DNA of 64,000 nucleotides from Scardovia inopinata JCM 12537 (GTDB lineage Bacteria; Actinomycetota; Actinomycetes; Actinomycetales; Bifidobacteriaceae): NCBI RefSeq assembly GCF_001042695.1, contig NZ_AP012334.1, positions 186,001 to 250,000 of the forward strand, read 5' to 3'. Shown piece by piece: positions 9,147 to 18,448 of this stretch (position 1 is its first letter; each line of letters starts with the position of its first letter). The notes under the pieces were generated by a model. It saw only the letters and a program-made list of their open reading frames with translations, ran no database searches and was not told where the DNA came from. The position numbers and the translations under genes were made by a program.

Positions 9147-9192
9147 TATACCCAAGTACCCATGCATTCAATTGCATGCGTACCAAGGTATA
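9147..9192. promoter_or_regulatory. 46-bp interrupted palindrome, candidate metal-sensor operator
   Basis: The arms are TATACC, GTAC and ATGCA on the left, mirrored by TGCAT, GTAC and GGTATA on the right, with symmetric mismatches between them. It ends 26 bases before the start of the P-type ATPase gene, so it would overlap the promoter or leader. No regulator gene is adjacent. Confidence 0.5.
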
Positions 9193-9218
9193 CACCAAGT
9201 CGTCAGGAAGGACGGGCA

Positions 9219-11285
9219 ATGAGGAACTTTTTCTCGATCAAGAATTTCGCACATTTGTGGAAGACCTATACAGGTATGATCCTCACTGTGGGCATAGGGG
9301 TAGTCTCTTTGATTTTCTGGGGAATTAGCAGGGCCGGCGATGCCCAGCAGTGGGTAATTTTGTACCGAGTCTTAATAGCTGCCCTGTGCATCTATACAGC
9401 TGCTGTTGTAATGCGCAATATTATGATCAGTCTGGCAAACGGCAACGTAGGCACTGACATGCTGGTCATTATTGCGTTGATTTCCACCTTAGCGACCGGT
9501 CAGTTCTTTGCTTCCTGGATTCTGTGCGTTATGGTTTATACGGGTGACGTGATTGAAACCTATGCGGAGCATAGGGCAAAGAACAGTATCTCTGCCCTGG
9601 TTGATGCTGCTCCGGCAACAGCAAATGTGGTCATTGATCCTGTGACTGACCCCAATGCTGCTCTGTCTGCACGGTGGCAGACCAGGGATGTTGCAACTGT
9701 TAAGGTGGGGGATGTGATCATTGTCCGCCCAGGGGAGACGGTTCCAACTGATGGCCAGCTGCTGACTGCTTCAGCAGAGTTGAATGTGTCGATGATCAAC
9801 GGCGAATCTCTTCCGCAGCAAGCTATTCAGGGGGATAAGCTCCTGTCGGGTTCTATCAATGGTGGAACCAGCTTGGTCATGAGGGTGACAGCTCCTTCGA
9901 GGGACTCTCAATATCAGAAGATTATTGATCTAGTTGCATCGGCTCAGTCCAGTAAGGCTCCGGTAGTAAGACTGGCGGATCGAATTGCTGTTCCCTTTAC
10001 CATTGTTTCCCTTCTGATTGGCATCATTGCTTGGATCGCTACCAAGGACCCTATGCGCTTTACCCAGGTGATGGTTCTGGCCACACCGTGCCCCCTGCTG
10101 ATCGCCGCTCCTGTTGCTTTTATGGGAGGCACCAATCAGCTGGCGAAGGCTCATATCATCATTAAAAATCAGTCGGTGATTGAAAGCTTGACCCGGGTTA
10201 CTCACATGTTCTTTGACAAAACCGGAACTTTAACGACTACCCAGCCCCAGGTGACCCGGGTGGAACTTTTGCTATCCTGGCAGCATCCGCAGGACCTTGA
10301 TTCTTCCTGGATTATCAGGGCGGCAGGCAGCATGGAATCTTATTCTATGCATATTCTTGCTCAGGGTATTACTGCTGCCGGCCGTAAGGAAGATGCGCGT
10401 CTGGGGCAGGGCAGACTCCAGGTAAGTGATGTCTGGGAGGAATCGGGGCAGGGGCTGGAAGCTGTTGTTGAAGGGTATCGAGTTCAGGTGGGAAGACTGG
10501 GCTTTGTTACCGGAGAAAAAACTCAATCAGGCCAAGAGTTAGGCCAAGAGTTAGGCCAAGAAGCAAACCAAGGCAGGGGGGAGACAGAATCGACATCTCA
10601 GCCAATCGATGCCTTCAGCCCCCTTCAGGCAGATGAGATGGCCACTTACGTTGCTATTGATGGGCAGCTGGCAGCCCGCCTGACTCTCCGCGATATTCCT
10701 CGTCCGAACGTCAGGCAGGTAGTAGAACAGTTTAGGGCTGAGGGGGTTAAACACATAACAATGCTTACTGGAGATAGGCCTGAATCGACCGCGGTTATTG
10801 CACAGGAAGTAGGCATTGATGATGTTAGGGCTGGTCTTCTGCCGGAAGATAAGTACAATGCTGTGAAGTTTGCTCAGCGCTTTGACAATGAGAAGCACGT
10901 CACCACTTTGATGGTCGGTGATGGAGTCAACGATACTCCTGTTCTGGCAGCTGCAGATGTAAGTGTAGCAATGACAGATGGGTCTTCCACAGCTGCGGCA
11001 CAGGTTGCTCAAGTTGTTATTATGAATGATGATCTGTCATCTATTGCTCAGGCCATTGCTATATCACAGCGAACAGTCAGAATCATGATTCAGGCTGTGG
11101 TTGGCGGTTTAGCAGCTGCTCTGATCTTTATGGTTGTTGCCTCCCTGGGATTTGTTCCTACTGTCCTGGGAGCTTTCATCCAGGAACTGATTGACGCCTC
11201 CAGTATTTTGTGGGCTCTGCGTGCAGCCTTCAATCCCTCTCGAAAGAAGGTAGTTCCTCAACAAACGAAGACAATCCAGGCATAA
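9219..11285 (+). CDS. P1B-type heavy-metal translocating ATPase
   Basis: This membrane pump of 688 residues uses ATP to export a transition metal. Start ATG 9219 has AGGAAGGA upstream; the longer open frame has no ribosome site. The metal site in the membrane is TPC at 289-291. The phosphorylation motif DKTGTLT begins at Asp333, and GDGVNDTP is at about 567-574. It lacks an N-terminal metal-binding (HMA) domain. The usual SEHPLA loop reads SMHILA here, so the His is kept but the Pro is lost. A short GQEL repeat sits in the nucleotide-binding domain near residue 440. TPC rather than CPC or SPC is uncommon, so the metal (Zn, Co, Ni, Fe or Cu) cannot be assigned. Expression may be set by the palindrome just upstream. 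Confidence 0.9.
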   Translation: MRNFFSIKNFAHLWKTYTGMILTVGIGVVSLIFWGISRAGDAQQWVILYRVLIAALCIYTAAVVMRNIMISLANGNVGTDMLVIIALISTLATGQFFASWILCVMVYTGDVIETYAEHRAKNSISALVDAAPATANVVIDPVTDPNAALSARWQTRDVATVKVGDVIIVRPGETVPTDGQLLTASAELNVSMINGESLPQQAIQGDKLLSGSINGGTSLVMRVTAPSRDSQYQKIIDLVASAQSSKAPVVRLADRIAVPFTIVSLLIGIIAWIATKDPMRFTQVMVLATPCPLLIAAPVAFMGGTNQLAKAHIIIKNQSVIESLTRVTHMFFDKTGTLTTTQPQVTRVELLLSWQHPQDLDSSWIIRAAGSMESYSMHILAQGITAAGRKEDARLGQGRLQVSDVWEESGQGLEAVVEGYRVQVGRLGFVTGEKTQSGQELGQELGQEANQGRGETESTSQPIDAFSPLQADEMATYVAIDGQLAARLTLRDIPRPNVRQVVEQFRAEGVKHITMLTGDRPESTAVIAQEVGIDDVRAGLLPEDKYNAVKFAQRFDNEKHVTTLMVGDGVNDTPVLAAADVSVAMTDGSSTAAAQVAQVVIMNDDLSSIAQAIAISQRTVRIMIQAVVGGLAAALIFMVVASLGFVPTVLGAFIQELIDASSILWALRAAFNPSRKKVVPQQTKTIQA

Positions 11286-11404
11286 TCCTGTCCAAGCCTA
11301 GTCCTCGGGCATAGCCTAGATATTTGGACCCCGGCAGCGCGCTGCTGATAGCTGTAGATATTTGCTGATACCTACCGATAGCTGCCGATCCATACGATAT
11401 CTTT
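11286..11404. other. convergent intergenic gap with short palindrome
   Basis: The P-type ATPase and the ABC permease converge here. GCAGCGCGCTGC (11334-11345) is a perfect palindrome with no room for a loop. GATAGCTG-like words are repeated. No clear terminator with a T run was found. Confidence 0.3.
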
Positions 11405-13060
11405 TTAGTTGCTGGCGGTGGCAGTTACATTTTCCAGAGAGGTAAGTATCTCTGGTCCTCTGCTATCCAGGGCTTTCCCGCCAATCCTGACTCCCAGGAT
11501 AAAGACTGTAATTCCGACGGCAAAGGAAAGGAAAACGCTGAGGCAGGCTACAATAAAGTTCGCATTTATCAGGGCCAGGATGCCCGCAACAGCGGAAGGA
11601 AGGCACAGTACTATGTCTACGATCAGAAAAATGAAGGGAGAAAAAATCTGAGCAGCTGATCTTCCCTGAGGACTCTTAAAAGGTTGCTGGGCAGAGGCAA
11701 CAGGGGAAATAAATTTGGTTGAAGAGACCATGCTAATTCCTAATCCTGACAGAAAAATACAGAAAGAAATACCGAAAATCAAGAGATAAGCGGCGACTCT
11801 TAAAGGGTTGCCCTTCAAAGGATCAACAGCCAGCATAATAATGGAGCTGATCAAGAGGAATACCATTCCCAGACCCATCGTAATAGTGGATCGGGCCAGT
11901 CTTTCCTTCCACCCAGGCATCCCTGAAGTTGTAAAAAGAGTGAAAGCTTTCCCATCCATAGCCAGCCCGTTGTAATCCATCATCCCAAAAAACCAGGCGA
12001 CTAGAATGGGGATTGCTATTACCATTCTCCGACTGTTTTTTTCCGCTAGAGAAATAACGGTATAGGTAAGAATAAGAAAAACAATGGAGCCTAAAGATGA
12101 CAGATAGCGAACATCCCTGATCCACGAGGTTGCCAAACGACCAATCACAGCTCCGGAAGGAGTATCAGGAACTTGGTTGAAGGTGCCTAATCCCTGGGCT
12201 TTAGAGACTGATGCTATAGGCTGGGTAATCTCCTGCCTGCGCAGGCAGTAAAGATAGATTCCGTAGCAGGCAGCGATTACAGCAAGTAAGAGAACGATTT
12301 TAAGAATGGCAAATGGCAAGTTTCCGCTAATGACATCGTAAGGAATTGCTGCCCCAGCTCCCCAGGGAAGCCAGCCTAAGACTTGCAGCCAGGGGGAAGA
12401 AGCGGAAAACATGCTGAGCAGATGGGCGGTAGCAGCAGGGCCCTGTAAAGAGTCAGACAAAGGAATACTTATAAGAGAAGGCAGATACATCAAGGCGATA
12501 AATACAACAATTTCGGCAGTGGTGAGGATGATTTTCCCTTTGGTGCTGATTACCAGGCTTTCTGCCAGCTGGGCGACTGCCCTGGAAATCATGATTATAC
12601 AGGCAGAGCTAAGGAGAGCACCAATCAGGGCAAAAAGAAGCGGACCAGTGCCGGCCTGCCTCCAGATAGATGAGCTGACCGCCAATGACACGATGGTGGT
12701 TATCGCCGGAACAGTTAGAAAGCCAGCGAAGAGAATTCCCCTGGTGATTTGCCCGATAGAAATTCCATAAATGGCGAACTTTCGGGCATCAAGAGCACCT
12801 CCTTGCCCGCTGATTAGCAGGGTTGTCAGCAGCCACCACATTCCCGTCAGAGTGAAGACGAGAGTTTCCAGTCCTCCTGTCAGTGGCGCCATGGATGGCA
12901 TGCTGAGGTGAGATCCTCCAGCGACAGAGGCAACAATAACTACTGCAAGAGTAGCCAGGGCCATGAGAATGCCAATAATATAAGAGAAGATTTGCCAGGT
13001 GCTTTTTTTAAAAGAAGCAAGCGTGGTGGCAAAACGAAGCCGAATAATAATCCATTCCAT
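11405..13060 (-). CDS. ABC transporter permease, about twelve membrane segments
   Basis: This 551-residue integral membrane protein has many hydrophobic helices spread over its full length and no nucleotide-binding motif. It lies 9 bases downstream of an ABC ATPase gene in the same direction, so the two form a transporter, most likely an exporter of the ABC-2 style. The length suggests two fused six-helix halves. The sequence gives no clear substrate. Comparable ATPase-permease pairs export antimicrobial peptides, antibiotics or lipids, but which applies here is unknown. Confidence 0.8.
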   Translation of the reverse strand: MEWIIIRLRFATTLASFKKSTWQIFSYIIGILMALATLAVVIVASVAGGSHLSMPSMAPLTGGLETLVFTLTGMWWLLTTLLISGQGGALDARKFAIYGISIGQITRGILFAGFLTVPAITTIVSLAVSSSIWRQAGTGPLLFALIGALLSSACIIMISRAVAQLAESLVISTKGKIILTTAEIVVFIALMYLPSLISIPLSDSLQGPAATAHLLSMFSASSPWLQVLGWLPWGAGAAIPYDVISGNLPFAILKIVLLLAVIAACYGIYLYCLRRQEITQPIASVSKAQGLGTFNQVPDTPSGAVIGRLATSWIRDVRYLSSLGSIVFLILTYTVISLAEKNSRRMVIAIPILVAWFFGMMDYNGLAMDGKAFTLFTTSGMPGWKERLARSTITMGLGMVFLLISSIIMLAVDPLKGNPLRVAAYLLIFGISFCIFLSGLGISMVSSTKFISPVASAQQPFKSPQGRSAAQIFSPFIFLIVDIVLCLPSAVAGILALINANFIVACLSVFLSFAVGITVFILGVRIGGKALDSRGPEILTSLENVTATASN

Positions 13061-13069
13061 GAGGCCCTC

Positions 13070-14002
13070 CTATGCCTGTGCCTGCCCCTGAGCGGGTACC
13101 TGCTGAGCCAGCCAGGTCAGATTGTCGTTGTAATGCAGACCTCCAACCATGCTGAGGAATCGATCTTCCAGCGACATTCCGTTGCTGACCTCAGCTGTGG
13201 TTCCTGCTGCCAGAATCCTTCCGTTGGAAATAATTGCCACATGATCGCACAGCTGCTCCACCAGAGCCATGACGTGGGAAGAAATGATTACAGTTCCACC
13301 GGACTGCGCATAATTTTTCAGAATCTGTCTGATATTCGCTGCCGAGACAGGATCTACAGCCTCAAAAGGTTCATCCAAAACCAGAATTTTGGGGGAGTGG
13401 ATAAGGGAAGTTCCCAGGGCGATTTTCTTTGTCATACCAGCTGAATAATCTTGCACCAATACATTAGCAGACTCAGTCAGGTCAAGGGCGGTCAGCAGAT
13501 CATGAGCCCGGGATTTGGCTGTTTCCCTATCAATTCCTCTCAGCATGGCTGCATAAACCAGAGTTTGTAAGCCAGTTAGACGGGCAAAAAGAGCGTCAGA
13601 ATCGGGCATAATTCCCATTTGACGTTTGCTCTGGTTTAAGTGAGACCACACGTCAGTTCCACTTAGGGCAACAGCACCTGCCGTAGGCCGCAGCAGGCCG
13701 GTTGCCATCTTGAGAGTTGTCGTTTTGCCTGCACCATTGGGTCCGACCAGAGCATAAAAAGAACCGGTGGGGATATCGAGATTAATATTATTGACCGCAA
13801 TTTTTTGCGTAAAAACTTTAGTTAAGCCTCTCACGGACATAGCTGCTGATGGATTGAAGGGCATTAGTGGTTGTTGGAAGGCGCCCTGAGACTGTTGGAA
13901 GGGTTGAGACGGCTGGGCTGGCACCTGGTGCTGTGCTTGAATTGGCTGCGGCGCCTGGATTGGCTGTTGCTGTGGTTCCTGGCTTTGTCCCTGCATCTGC
14001 AT
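13070..14002 (-). CDS. ABC transporter ATP-binding protein
   Basis: This 310-residue ATPase energises the permease encoded immediately downstream. Walker A is GPNGAGKTTTLK, the signature region is DYSAGMTKKIALG, Walker B is ILVLDEPFEAVD, and the switch His is in ISSHVM. Residues 1-45 are almost entirely Gln and Pro with Ala, an unusual low-complexity tail; the conserved domain starts at MSVRGLTKVF, so that Met could be the true start. GGGACAGCAAC precedes the ATG chosen. The group is the one-domain CcmA/DRA-type exporters. Confidence 0.9.
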   Translation of the reverse strand: MQMQGQSQEPQQQPIQAPQPIQAQHQVPAQPSQPFQQSQGAFQQPLMPFNPSAAMSVRGLTKVFTQKIAVNNINLDIPTGSFYALVGPNGAGKTTTLKMATGLLRPTAGAVALSGTDVWSHLNQSKRQMGIMPDSDALFARLTGLQTLVYAAMLRGIDRETAKSRAHDLLTALDLTESANVLVQDYSAGMTKKIALGTSLIHSPKILVLDEPFEAVDPVSAANIRQILKNYAQSGGTVIISSHVMALVEQLCDHVAIISNGRILAAGTTAEVSNGMSLEDRFLSMVGGLHYNDNLTWLAQQVPAQGQAQA

Positions 14003-14621
14003 TGTTGCTGTCCCTTCTGTGACTTTATTCTATATCTGGTTGTGTGATTTATTTATGTTAAAGAGTGTGAACCGGTTGTGTTCAGTCTCTTTAAAGGCTT
14101 CCCAGGTACGTCTCTTCTGGAATATGAATAATAGTATAGCTCATTATAAATATAAAGTACAAAACAATGCAGCTTCATAGGTAGGTGAGATGATAACTTT
14201 CTCCAGTTTCTTTGGGCTATAGCCTCTTTTTAGAGCTTTATAGCTTTAGAGCTTTATAACGAGTTTATAATCTTTCTTGAACTAATTGATAAACTTTACT
14301 TTAAGCATTGAGTTTTTCATAAGGTCAGAGAAAAGGGAATCTGCCAATACAAGTGCATCCTCAGTGCATTGCACATAGTAGTAGCCCTGATTCAGGAATA
14401 GAAAGCAAAGGATTGAAGCGAAATGATATAAGAGGGGATTAAAACAGAAGAGTAAAAAAGACAAAACAGATAAAATAGACAGGCATCAGATATTTTTTGT
14501 CTGTCTGCCTGTCTATTCCATTCTTTTGATTTTCCCAGGCTGTATTTATGCTGTATTTATATTTATGGCTGTGTTTATGCAGGGTTTATTATCCTAACTG
14601 GCTGCCTGGGCAACCTGTTTT
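14003..14621. other. 619-base AT-rich intergenic region
   Basis: It lies between the ABC ATPase gene and the acetoin reductase gene, which point the same way. The only structure I can support is the stem-loop at 14474-14517. A 60-codon frame at 14282-14464 starts with TTG, has no ribosome site and is not called. Confidence 0.5.
14474..14517. terminator. 12-bp perfect stem-loop, probable terminator of the acetoin reductase gene
   Basis: AATAGACAGGCA (14474-14485) and TGCCTGTCTATT (14506-14517) pair perfectly. CAGA and TCTG inside can extend the stem. It is about 105 bases past the reductase stop. T-rich sequence on either side is moderate. Confidence 0.55.
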
Positions 14622-15383
14622 TTAAACAAACTTCATGCCGCCATCAACCAGGATTGCCTGACCGGTGATATAGTCTGCTTTGTCGCTGGCCAGGAAAGAT
14701 ACCAGGTTGGCAACGTCTGTCGGTTGTTCAAAGCGCCCTAAAGCGATGCTGCTCAGGGTTGCCTTGATGGATTCGCCATCAGGAACGCCATTAATCTGAC
14801 CCAGACGGTGATCGATGTCATCCCACATAGGAGTAAGGACAATACCAGGGCAGTAGGCGTTCACGGTAATGTTGTACTTGGCCAGCTCCTTGGCTGTGGT
14901 CTGGGTAAATCCTCGGACGGCAAATTTACTGGCTGAGTAAGCAGCTAGAGGGACGAAGCCTTCATGGCCGGCGATCGATGAAGCGTTGATAATCTTTCCT
15001 TTGGTTCCCTGGGCAATAAATTGCTTGGCTGCCTCCAGGGTTCCAAACCAGGCGCCCTTAACGTTGATATTGAGAATATCATCCAAAGCCTGGTCAGTTG
15101 ATTCAAGGAAGGGCTCAACGCGCACAATACCAGCATTGTTGACCATAACGTCAATGTGATCAAAATCAGCGACAACATCCTTGATTAGCTGCTGCATTTC
15201 GTCATGTTTGGCTACATTTACATAGTAGCCTTTTGAGCCTCCTCCAATATCAGAGGCAACCTTAGCGGCTGTTTCTTTGTTGATATCTGCAACGGCTACC
15301 GTGAACCCATCCTGAGCAAGCTGTCTAGCGATTCCTTCGCCAATTCCCTGACCGCCACCAGTCACAATTGCTACTTTTGCCAT
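14622..15383 (-). CDS. budC: acetoin/diacetyl reductase, (S)-acetoin forming (SDR family)
   Basis: This 253-residue short-chain dehydrogenase interconverts diacetyl, acetoin and 2,3-butanediol with NAD(H). The cofactor motif TGGGQGIG (8-15), the NNAG motif, the catalytic Ser in ASSIAG and the YSASK pair are all present. Overall similarity is to BudC/ButA proteins. RBS AAGGAGG sits directly before the ATG. It is a single gene with no acetolactate synthase or decarboxylase nearby, so it may reduce diacetyl or acetoin taken from outside, or another small keto compound. A 25-base palindrome lies 28 bases upstream of the start. Confidence 0.85.
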   Translation of the reverse strand: MAKVAIVTGGGQGIGEGIARQLAQDGFTVAVADINKETAAKVASDIGGGSKGYYVNVAKHDEMQQLIKDVVADFDHIDVMVNNAGIVRVEPFLESTDQALDDILNINVKGAWFGTLEAAKQFIAQGTKGKIINASSIAGHEGFVPLAAYSASKFAVRGFTQTTAKELAKYNITVNAYCPGIVLTPMWDDIDHRLGQINGVPDGESIKATLSSIALGRFEQPTDVANLVSFLASDKADYITGQAILVDGGMKFV

Positions 15384-15802
15384 TTATCCTCCTTGATAAG
15401 GTTGGTTTTTTAGTTTACATTCAATCTGTAAACTATGTCTATTTTATACAGGAAAAATGACAATTTCTTGAGACAACCTCTTTATAGGTTGGGGTTGGCG
15501 GTGAATCCTCCGTCGTATACGTAGGGTTTGTGTAGCCTTTCATGAGTTTGGTTAGAGTTTGATCCAGGGTGATAGTTATCTCGGTTTTTCGTGTTGTCTT
15601 GTTAATAAAAAACAGTTGAACCGGTGGAGGATACGACCGGTATGCGTGTTTACTTGGATCAGGTTCCCTGTTCCATAGGAAACATACTCCCCACGATCAC
15701 AATAAGGGTCCATACACCACCAGCAGCCACACACCACCCACAATGCAAAAACTCAGAAAAATCTCCTTTACATGGGATAAGGGAGACGGTAGGGTTGAAG
15801 AC
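15384..15802. other. 419-base divergent promoter region
   Basis: It separates the divergent acetoin reductase and exonuclease genes. Apart from the dyad at 15411-15435 I see no gene, RNA or clear repeat. Confidence 0.5.
15411..15435. promoter_or_regulatory. perfect 8-bp dyad, candidate operator of the acetoin reductase gene
   Basis: TAGTTTAC and GTAAACTA flank a 9-base spacer. On the minus strand a TATAAA element lies just upstream of it (15443-15448), so the dyad sits between the -10 region and the start codon, a typical repressor position. Confidence 0.5.
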
Positions 15803-16633
15803 ATGAAATTTGTTTCGTGGAATATAGATTCGTTGAATGCGGCTTTACTGGGAAAATCCGATAGGTCTGTTCAATCCCGCCAGGTACTTGCTTCTATCAG
15901 GGGCGAAAATCCCGAAGTAATTGCTATACAGGAGACGAAACTTCCGGCTACTGGTCCCAGCAAAAAACATCTGACAGCTTTATCTCAATTTTTTGATGAT
16001 TACGATGTTCATTGGCGCAGCTCGGTCGAGCCTGCTCGGAAAGGTTATGCGGGGACTATGTGCTTGTCTAAAAAAGGGCTGCCCTTGGTCGCCGTTACTG
16101 AACCCCGGATTCATTCACCAGAACCGATGGATTGTGAGGGGAGACTCCAAACCCTGGAATTCCCTGACTTCTATCTGGTGAATGTATATACACCGAATTC
16201 CGGGGATGGGCTTCGCCGCCTGTCTGACCGTCAGCTTTGGGATGATGCTTACCGGGCTTATCTGACTGAACTGGATGAGGCGAAACCCATCCTTGCCTGC
16301 GGCGATTTTAATGTTGCTCATCAAGAGATTGATCTTGCTCATCCGGCCAGCAATCACCACTCTGCAGGTTTTACTGATGAAGAAAGGCAGAAATTCACTG
16401 CTCTTCTGGGGGCAGGCTTTACAGATACCTATCGCTATCTGCATCCGAATCAGGCAGGAGCATATACCTGGTGGGCTCAGCGAGCTGTAACCAGCAAAGC
16501 CAACAACTCAGGCTGGCGTATTGATTACTGGCTGGTCAGTAATCGGTTAAACAGCAGGGTCAAACAGTCCACCATGATAGATACGGGAGACAGGCGTGAT
16601 CATGCGCCGATTCTGCTGGATATCACCTGTTAA
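15803..16633 (+). CDS. xth: exodeoxyribonuclease III / AP endonuclease
   Basis: This 276-residue enzyme removes abasic sites and 3' blocks in base excision repair. Family motifs occur in order: SWNIDSLNAAL at the N-terminus, IQETKL with the metal-binding Glu, GDFNVAH with catalytic Asp and Asn, DYWLVS, and DRRDHAPI with the catalytic Asp-His. The start is ATG 15803 because the conserved fold begins at MKFVSWN; the extra upstream codons are not conserved. RBS is weak (AGGGTTGAAG). It is monocistronic and ends before a strong terminator. Confidence 0.95.
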   Translation: MKFVSWNIDSLNAALLGKSDRSVQSRQVLASIRGENPEVIAIQETKLPATGPSKKHLTALSQFFDDYDVHWRSSVEPARKGYAGTMCLSKKGLPLVAVTEPRIHSPEPMDCEGRLQTLEFPDFYLVNVYTPNSGDGLRRLSDRQLWDDAYRAYLTELDEAKPILACGDFNVAHQEIDLAHPASNHHSAGFTDEERQKFTALLGAGFTDTYRYLHPNQAGAYTWWAQRAVTSKANNSGWRIDYWLVSNRLNSRVKQSTMIDTGDRRDHAPILLDITC

Positions 16634-16762
16634 TTTTTATGGTTGATGGCTAATATATCTAATATAGCTAATATATAAGGTGATATAAAGCGGTCCAAGA
16701 GGAGATCCACCAAGCGGTCCAAGAGGAAAATCTGATAATAGAATCTGGAATAATAGAATGAT

Positions 16763-16799
16763 AGAAGGGCTACCACCCGATCTGAGTGGCAGCCCTTCT
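16763..16799. terminator. strong bidirectional terminator
   Basis: AGAAGGGCT-A-CCAC and GTGG-C-AGCCCTTCT form a 13-bp stem with one mismatch and a 9-base loop. It separates the convergent exonuclease and zinc-ribbon protein genes. Confidence 0.75.
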
Positions 16800-16876
16800 G
16801 CTTTACCTAATTAGTATACTTACTTATACGAATTTATTATATATTATATTTATTATTGTATTGTATTTTATTTTAT

Positions 16877-18448
16877 TTACGGCCGGTAGGCAGTTCCAGT
16901 TACAGAATTCTTGGTTGAATCGTAGCTGGAATCCAACGTTACCTTGGGAGTTGAGCCTTCCATACTGAACTTTCCTGTGGCAGGAGCAAACTTGATCCAT
17001 TGGTTCAGGTACTCCTTGTCTCCCTCCTTAGAAGTGAACTTGAGCCGCGAGAAGATAGTATTAGTAGCCAGTCGACCGGTAGATAGATTGGCCGTTACTC
17101 GTAAGCTCTCCAGGGAGCTGGTCAGGGAACGGGTCACGTCGCTGCTGGGCTTTCCATTCTTGTTCAGGTCTTCTTCTTTCAGGTTGATGAACCCGCAGTT
17201 GTCTGCCGTAGGCTCGGTTCTGGAAACGCAGCTGTTAATCGAGCTCTTAACAGAAGACAGGAGTGAGGAGCTAAAGCTATCTTTAACGGTTGGCCTCATA
17301 GTCTCCGAGTAGGTTGAGGAAGAAGTAGACAGGGTGTAGGCGACATCGTCAATTGATGCTTTCTCATAAATGTTACTGTCGTTGATGGAAACCGTATACA
17401 TTCCCGGGTAGGCATCTACCTTATATGTTGCAACAGCGGTATAGAAGGTGGTGTAGCTTGAATCAGAAGAAACAATGGTGGTTGTCTTATCGGAAACGGT
17501 GAAGATAGACTGTTTGAAGGACTTGTCGTTTACCGTAATATTTCCATCCTGCTGGGGCATGGTGACGCTGATCTGTGCTACCAGAGGCTGAGAAATCTTG
17601 TAATTATTAAAGAATCCCATAGTCTTTCCCTCAGGAGTCACCTTGACAATAGCAGTTCCGTACCGTTCTCCCACCTTGTATGAAACACGGGCTGTGTCAT
17701 TTCCGGTCATAGAAATATCAGTGTTCGATATGCGTGTAGTGGTCTTCTTCCCCATCTCGCTTGTCATCAAATCGCGGGTCTTGGGAAGGGCTGAGCTTAC
17801 TGTCATGTTATTGGCCTGGTCAAAGTTGCCTTCAGACAGGGCTGTCAGATAAGACTTGATAGTTTTCTCAGGGGTTGGCGCATTGGACTTAAGTGCTGCA
17901 AAAACTCCGCCTATGATAAGAGCCAGGACGGCAACAACGGCGATCACAATGATGATAATCTTATTCCGGCGTTTGGTTTTGGGGTCAGTAGGAGCTTGCT
18001 GAGCATAAACCTGTCCGGTCTGCATTTGGCCTGCCGGTACCTGTCCGGTGGGGTATTGACCTGTAGGATACTGACCAGTGGGGTACTGACCGTTTGGCGT
18101 CTGATTTTGCGGAACCTGCCCGTTGGAAGTGGGATTGGGATTGGTCTGTCCATTGGCGTTGGGGTACTGCCCATTTCCTGTAGGATACTGACCGGTTTGG
18201 CCAGGCTGCCCATTCTGAGATTGGAATGCCGGCTGCTGCCAGGGTTGTTCCGGGCCAGGCTGCTGATTACTGGGCTGCTGATTGCCAGGCTGGTTATACG
18301 TCTGCTGATTATTTGTTTGAGGTAAAGAAGCTGAATCGGCTGAAGTACCGGTTGCTGATTGTGAAGGAGTTCCATTCAGAGGTGAACCGCAGTTTGGACA
18401 CACTGTTGCTCCGTTCGGCACCTGGCTTCCACATTGAGGGCACGTCAT
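16877..18448 (-). CDS. zinc-ribbon membrane protein, TcaA-like
   Basis: This 523-residue protein of unknown function has a cytoplasmic zinc ribbon (CPQC and CPNC), then about 110 residues rich in Gln, Pro, Gly and Asn including tandem TGQYP units, one membrane helix (NKIIIIVIAVVAVLALI), and a large extracellular region of beta-rich repeats. This architecture matches TcaA/YvbJ-type envelope proteins. The start is the Met of MTCPQC because AGAAAGG lies 8 bases upstream; an upstream in-frame ATG at 18475 has no ribosome site. The five-residue repeats are encoded by 15-base tandem DNA repeats near 18045-18095 that could expand or contract. It is divergent from the pilus genes. Confidence 0.75.
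   Translation of the reverse strand: MTCPQCGSQVPNGATVCPNCGSPLNGTPSQSATGTSADSASLPQTNNQQTYNQPGNQQPSNQQPGPEQPWQQPAFQSQNGQPGQTGQYPTGNGQYPNANGQTNPNPTSNGQVPQNQTPNGQYPTGQYPTGQYPTGQVPAGQMQTGQVYAQQAPTDPKTKRRNKIIIIVIAVVAVLALIIGGVFAALKSNAPTPEKTIKSYLTALSEGNFDQANNMTVSSALPKTRDLMTSEMGKKTTTRISNTDISMTGNDTARVSYKVGERYGTAIVKVTPEGKTMGFFNNYKISQPLVAQISVTMPQQDGNITVNDKSFKQSIFTVSDKTTTIVSSDSSYTTFYTAVATYKVDAYPGMYTVSINDSNIYEKASIDDVAYTLSTSSSTYSETMRPTVKDSFSSSLLSSVKSSINSCVSRTEPTADNCGFINLKEEDLNKNGKPSSDVTRSLTSSLESLRVTANLSTGRLATNTIFSRLKFTSKEGDKEYLNQWIKFAPATGKFSMEGSTPKVTLDSSYDSTKNSVTGTAYRP

Larger units (their letters stand above)
8558..9218. other. 661-base divergent intergenic region, nrdD to P-type ATPase
   Basis: No convincing gene is present. 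It holds the nrdD leader dyad, a candidate NrdR box, a tandem pair of 23-base repeats resembling an IS21-type end, and a 46-base palindrome in front of the P-type ATPase. Each is listed separately. Confidence 0.6.

Noticed and set aside
11334-11345. GCAGCGCGCTGC palindrome as a terminator
   Set aside because: No loop and no T run; it may be chance.
14282-14464. 60-codon hydrophobic frame in an intergenic region
   Set aside because: TTG start, no ribosome site, AT-rich chance composition.
18045-18095. Short tandem repeats as a CRISPR array
   Set aside because: The units are contiguous 15-base codon repeats (TGQYP) inside a protein gene, with no spacers.
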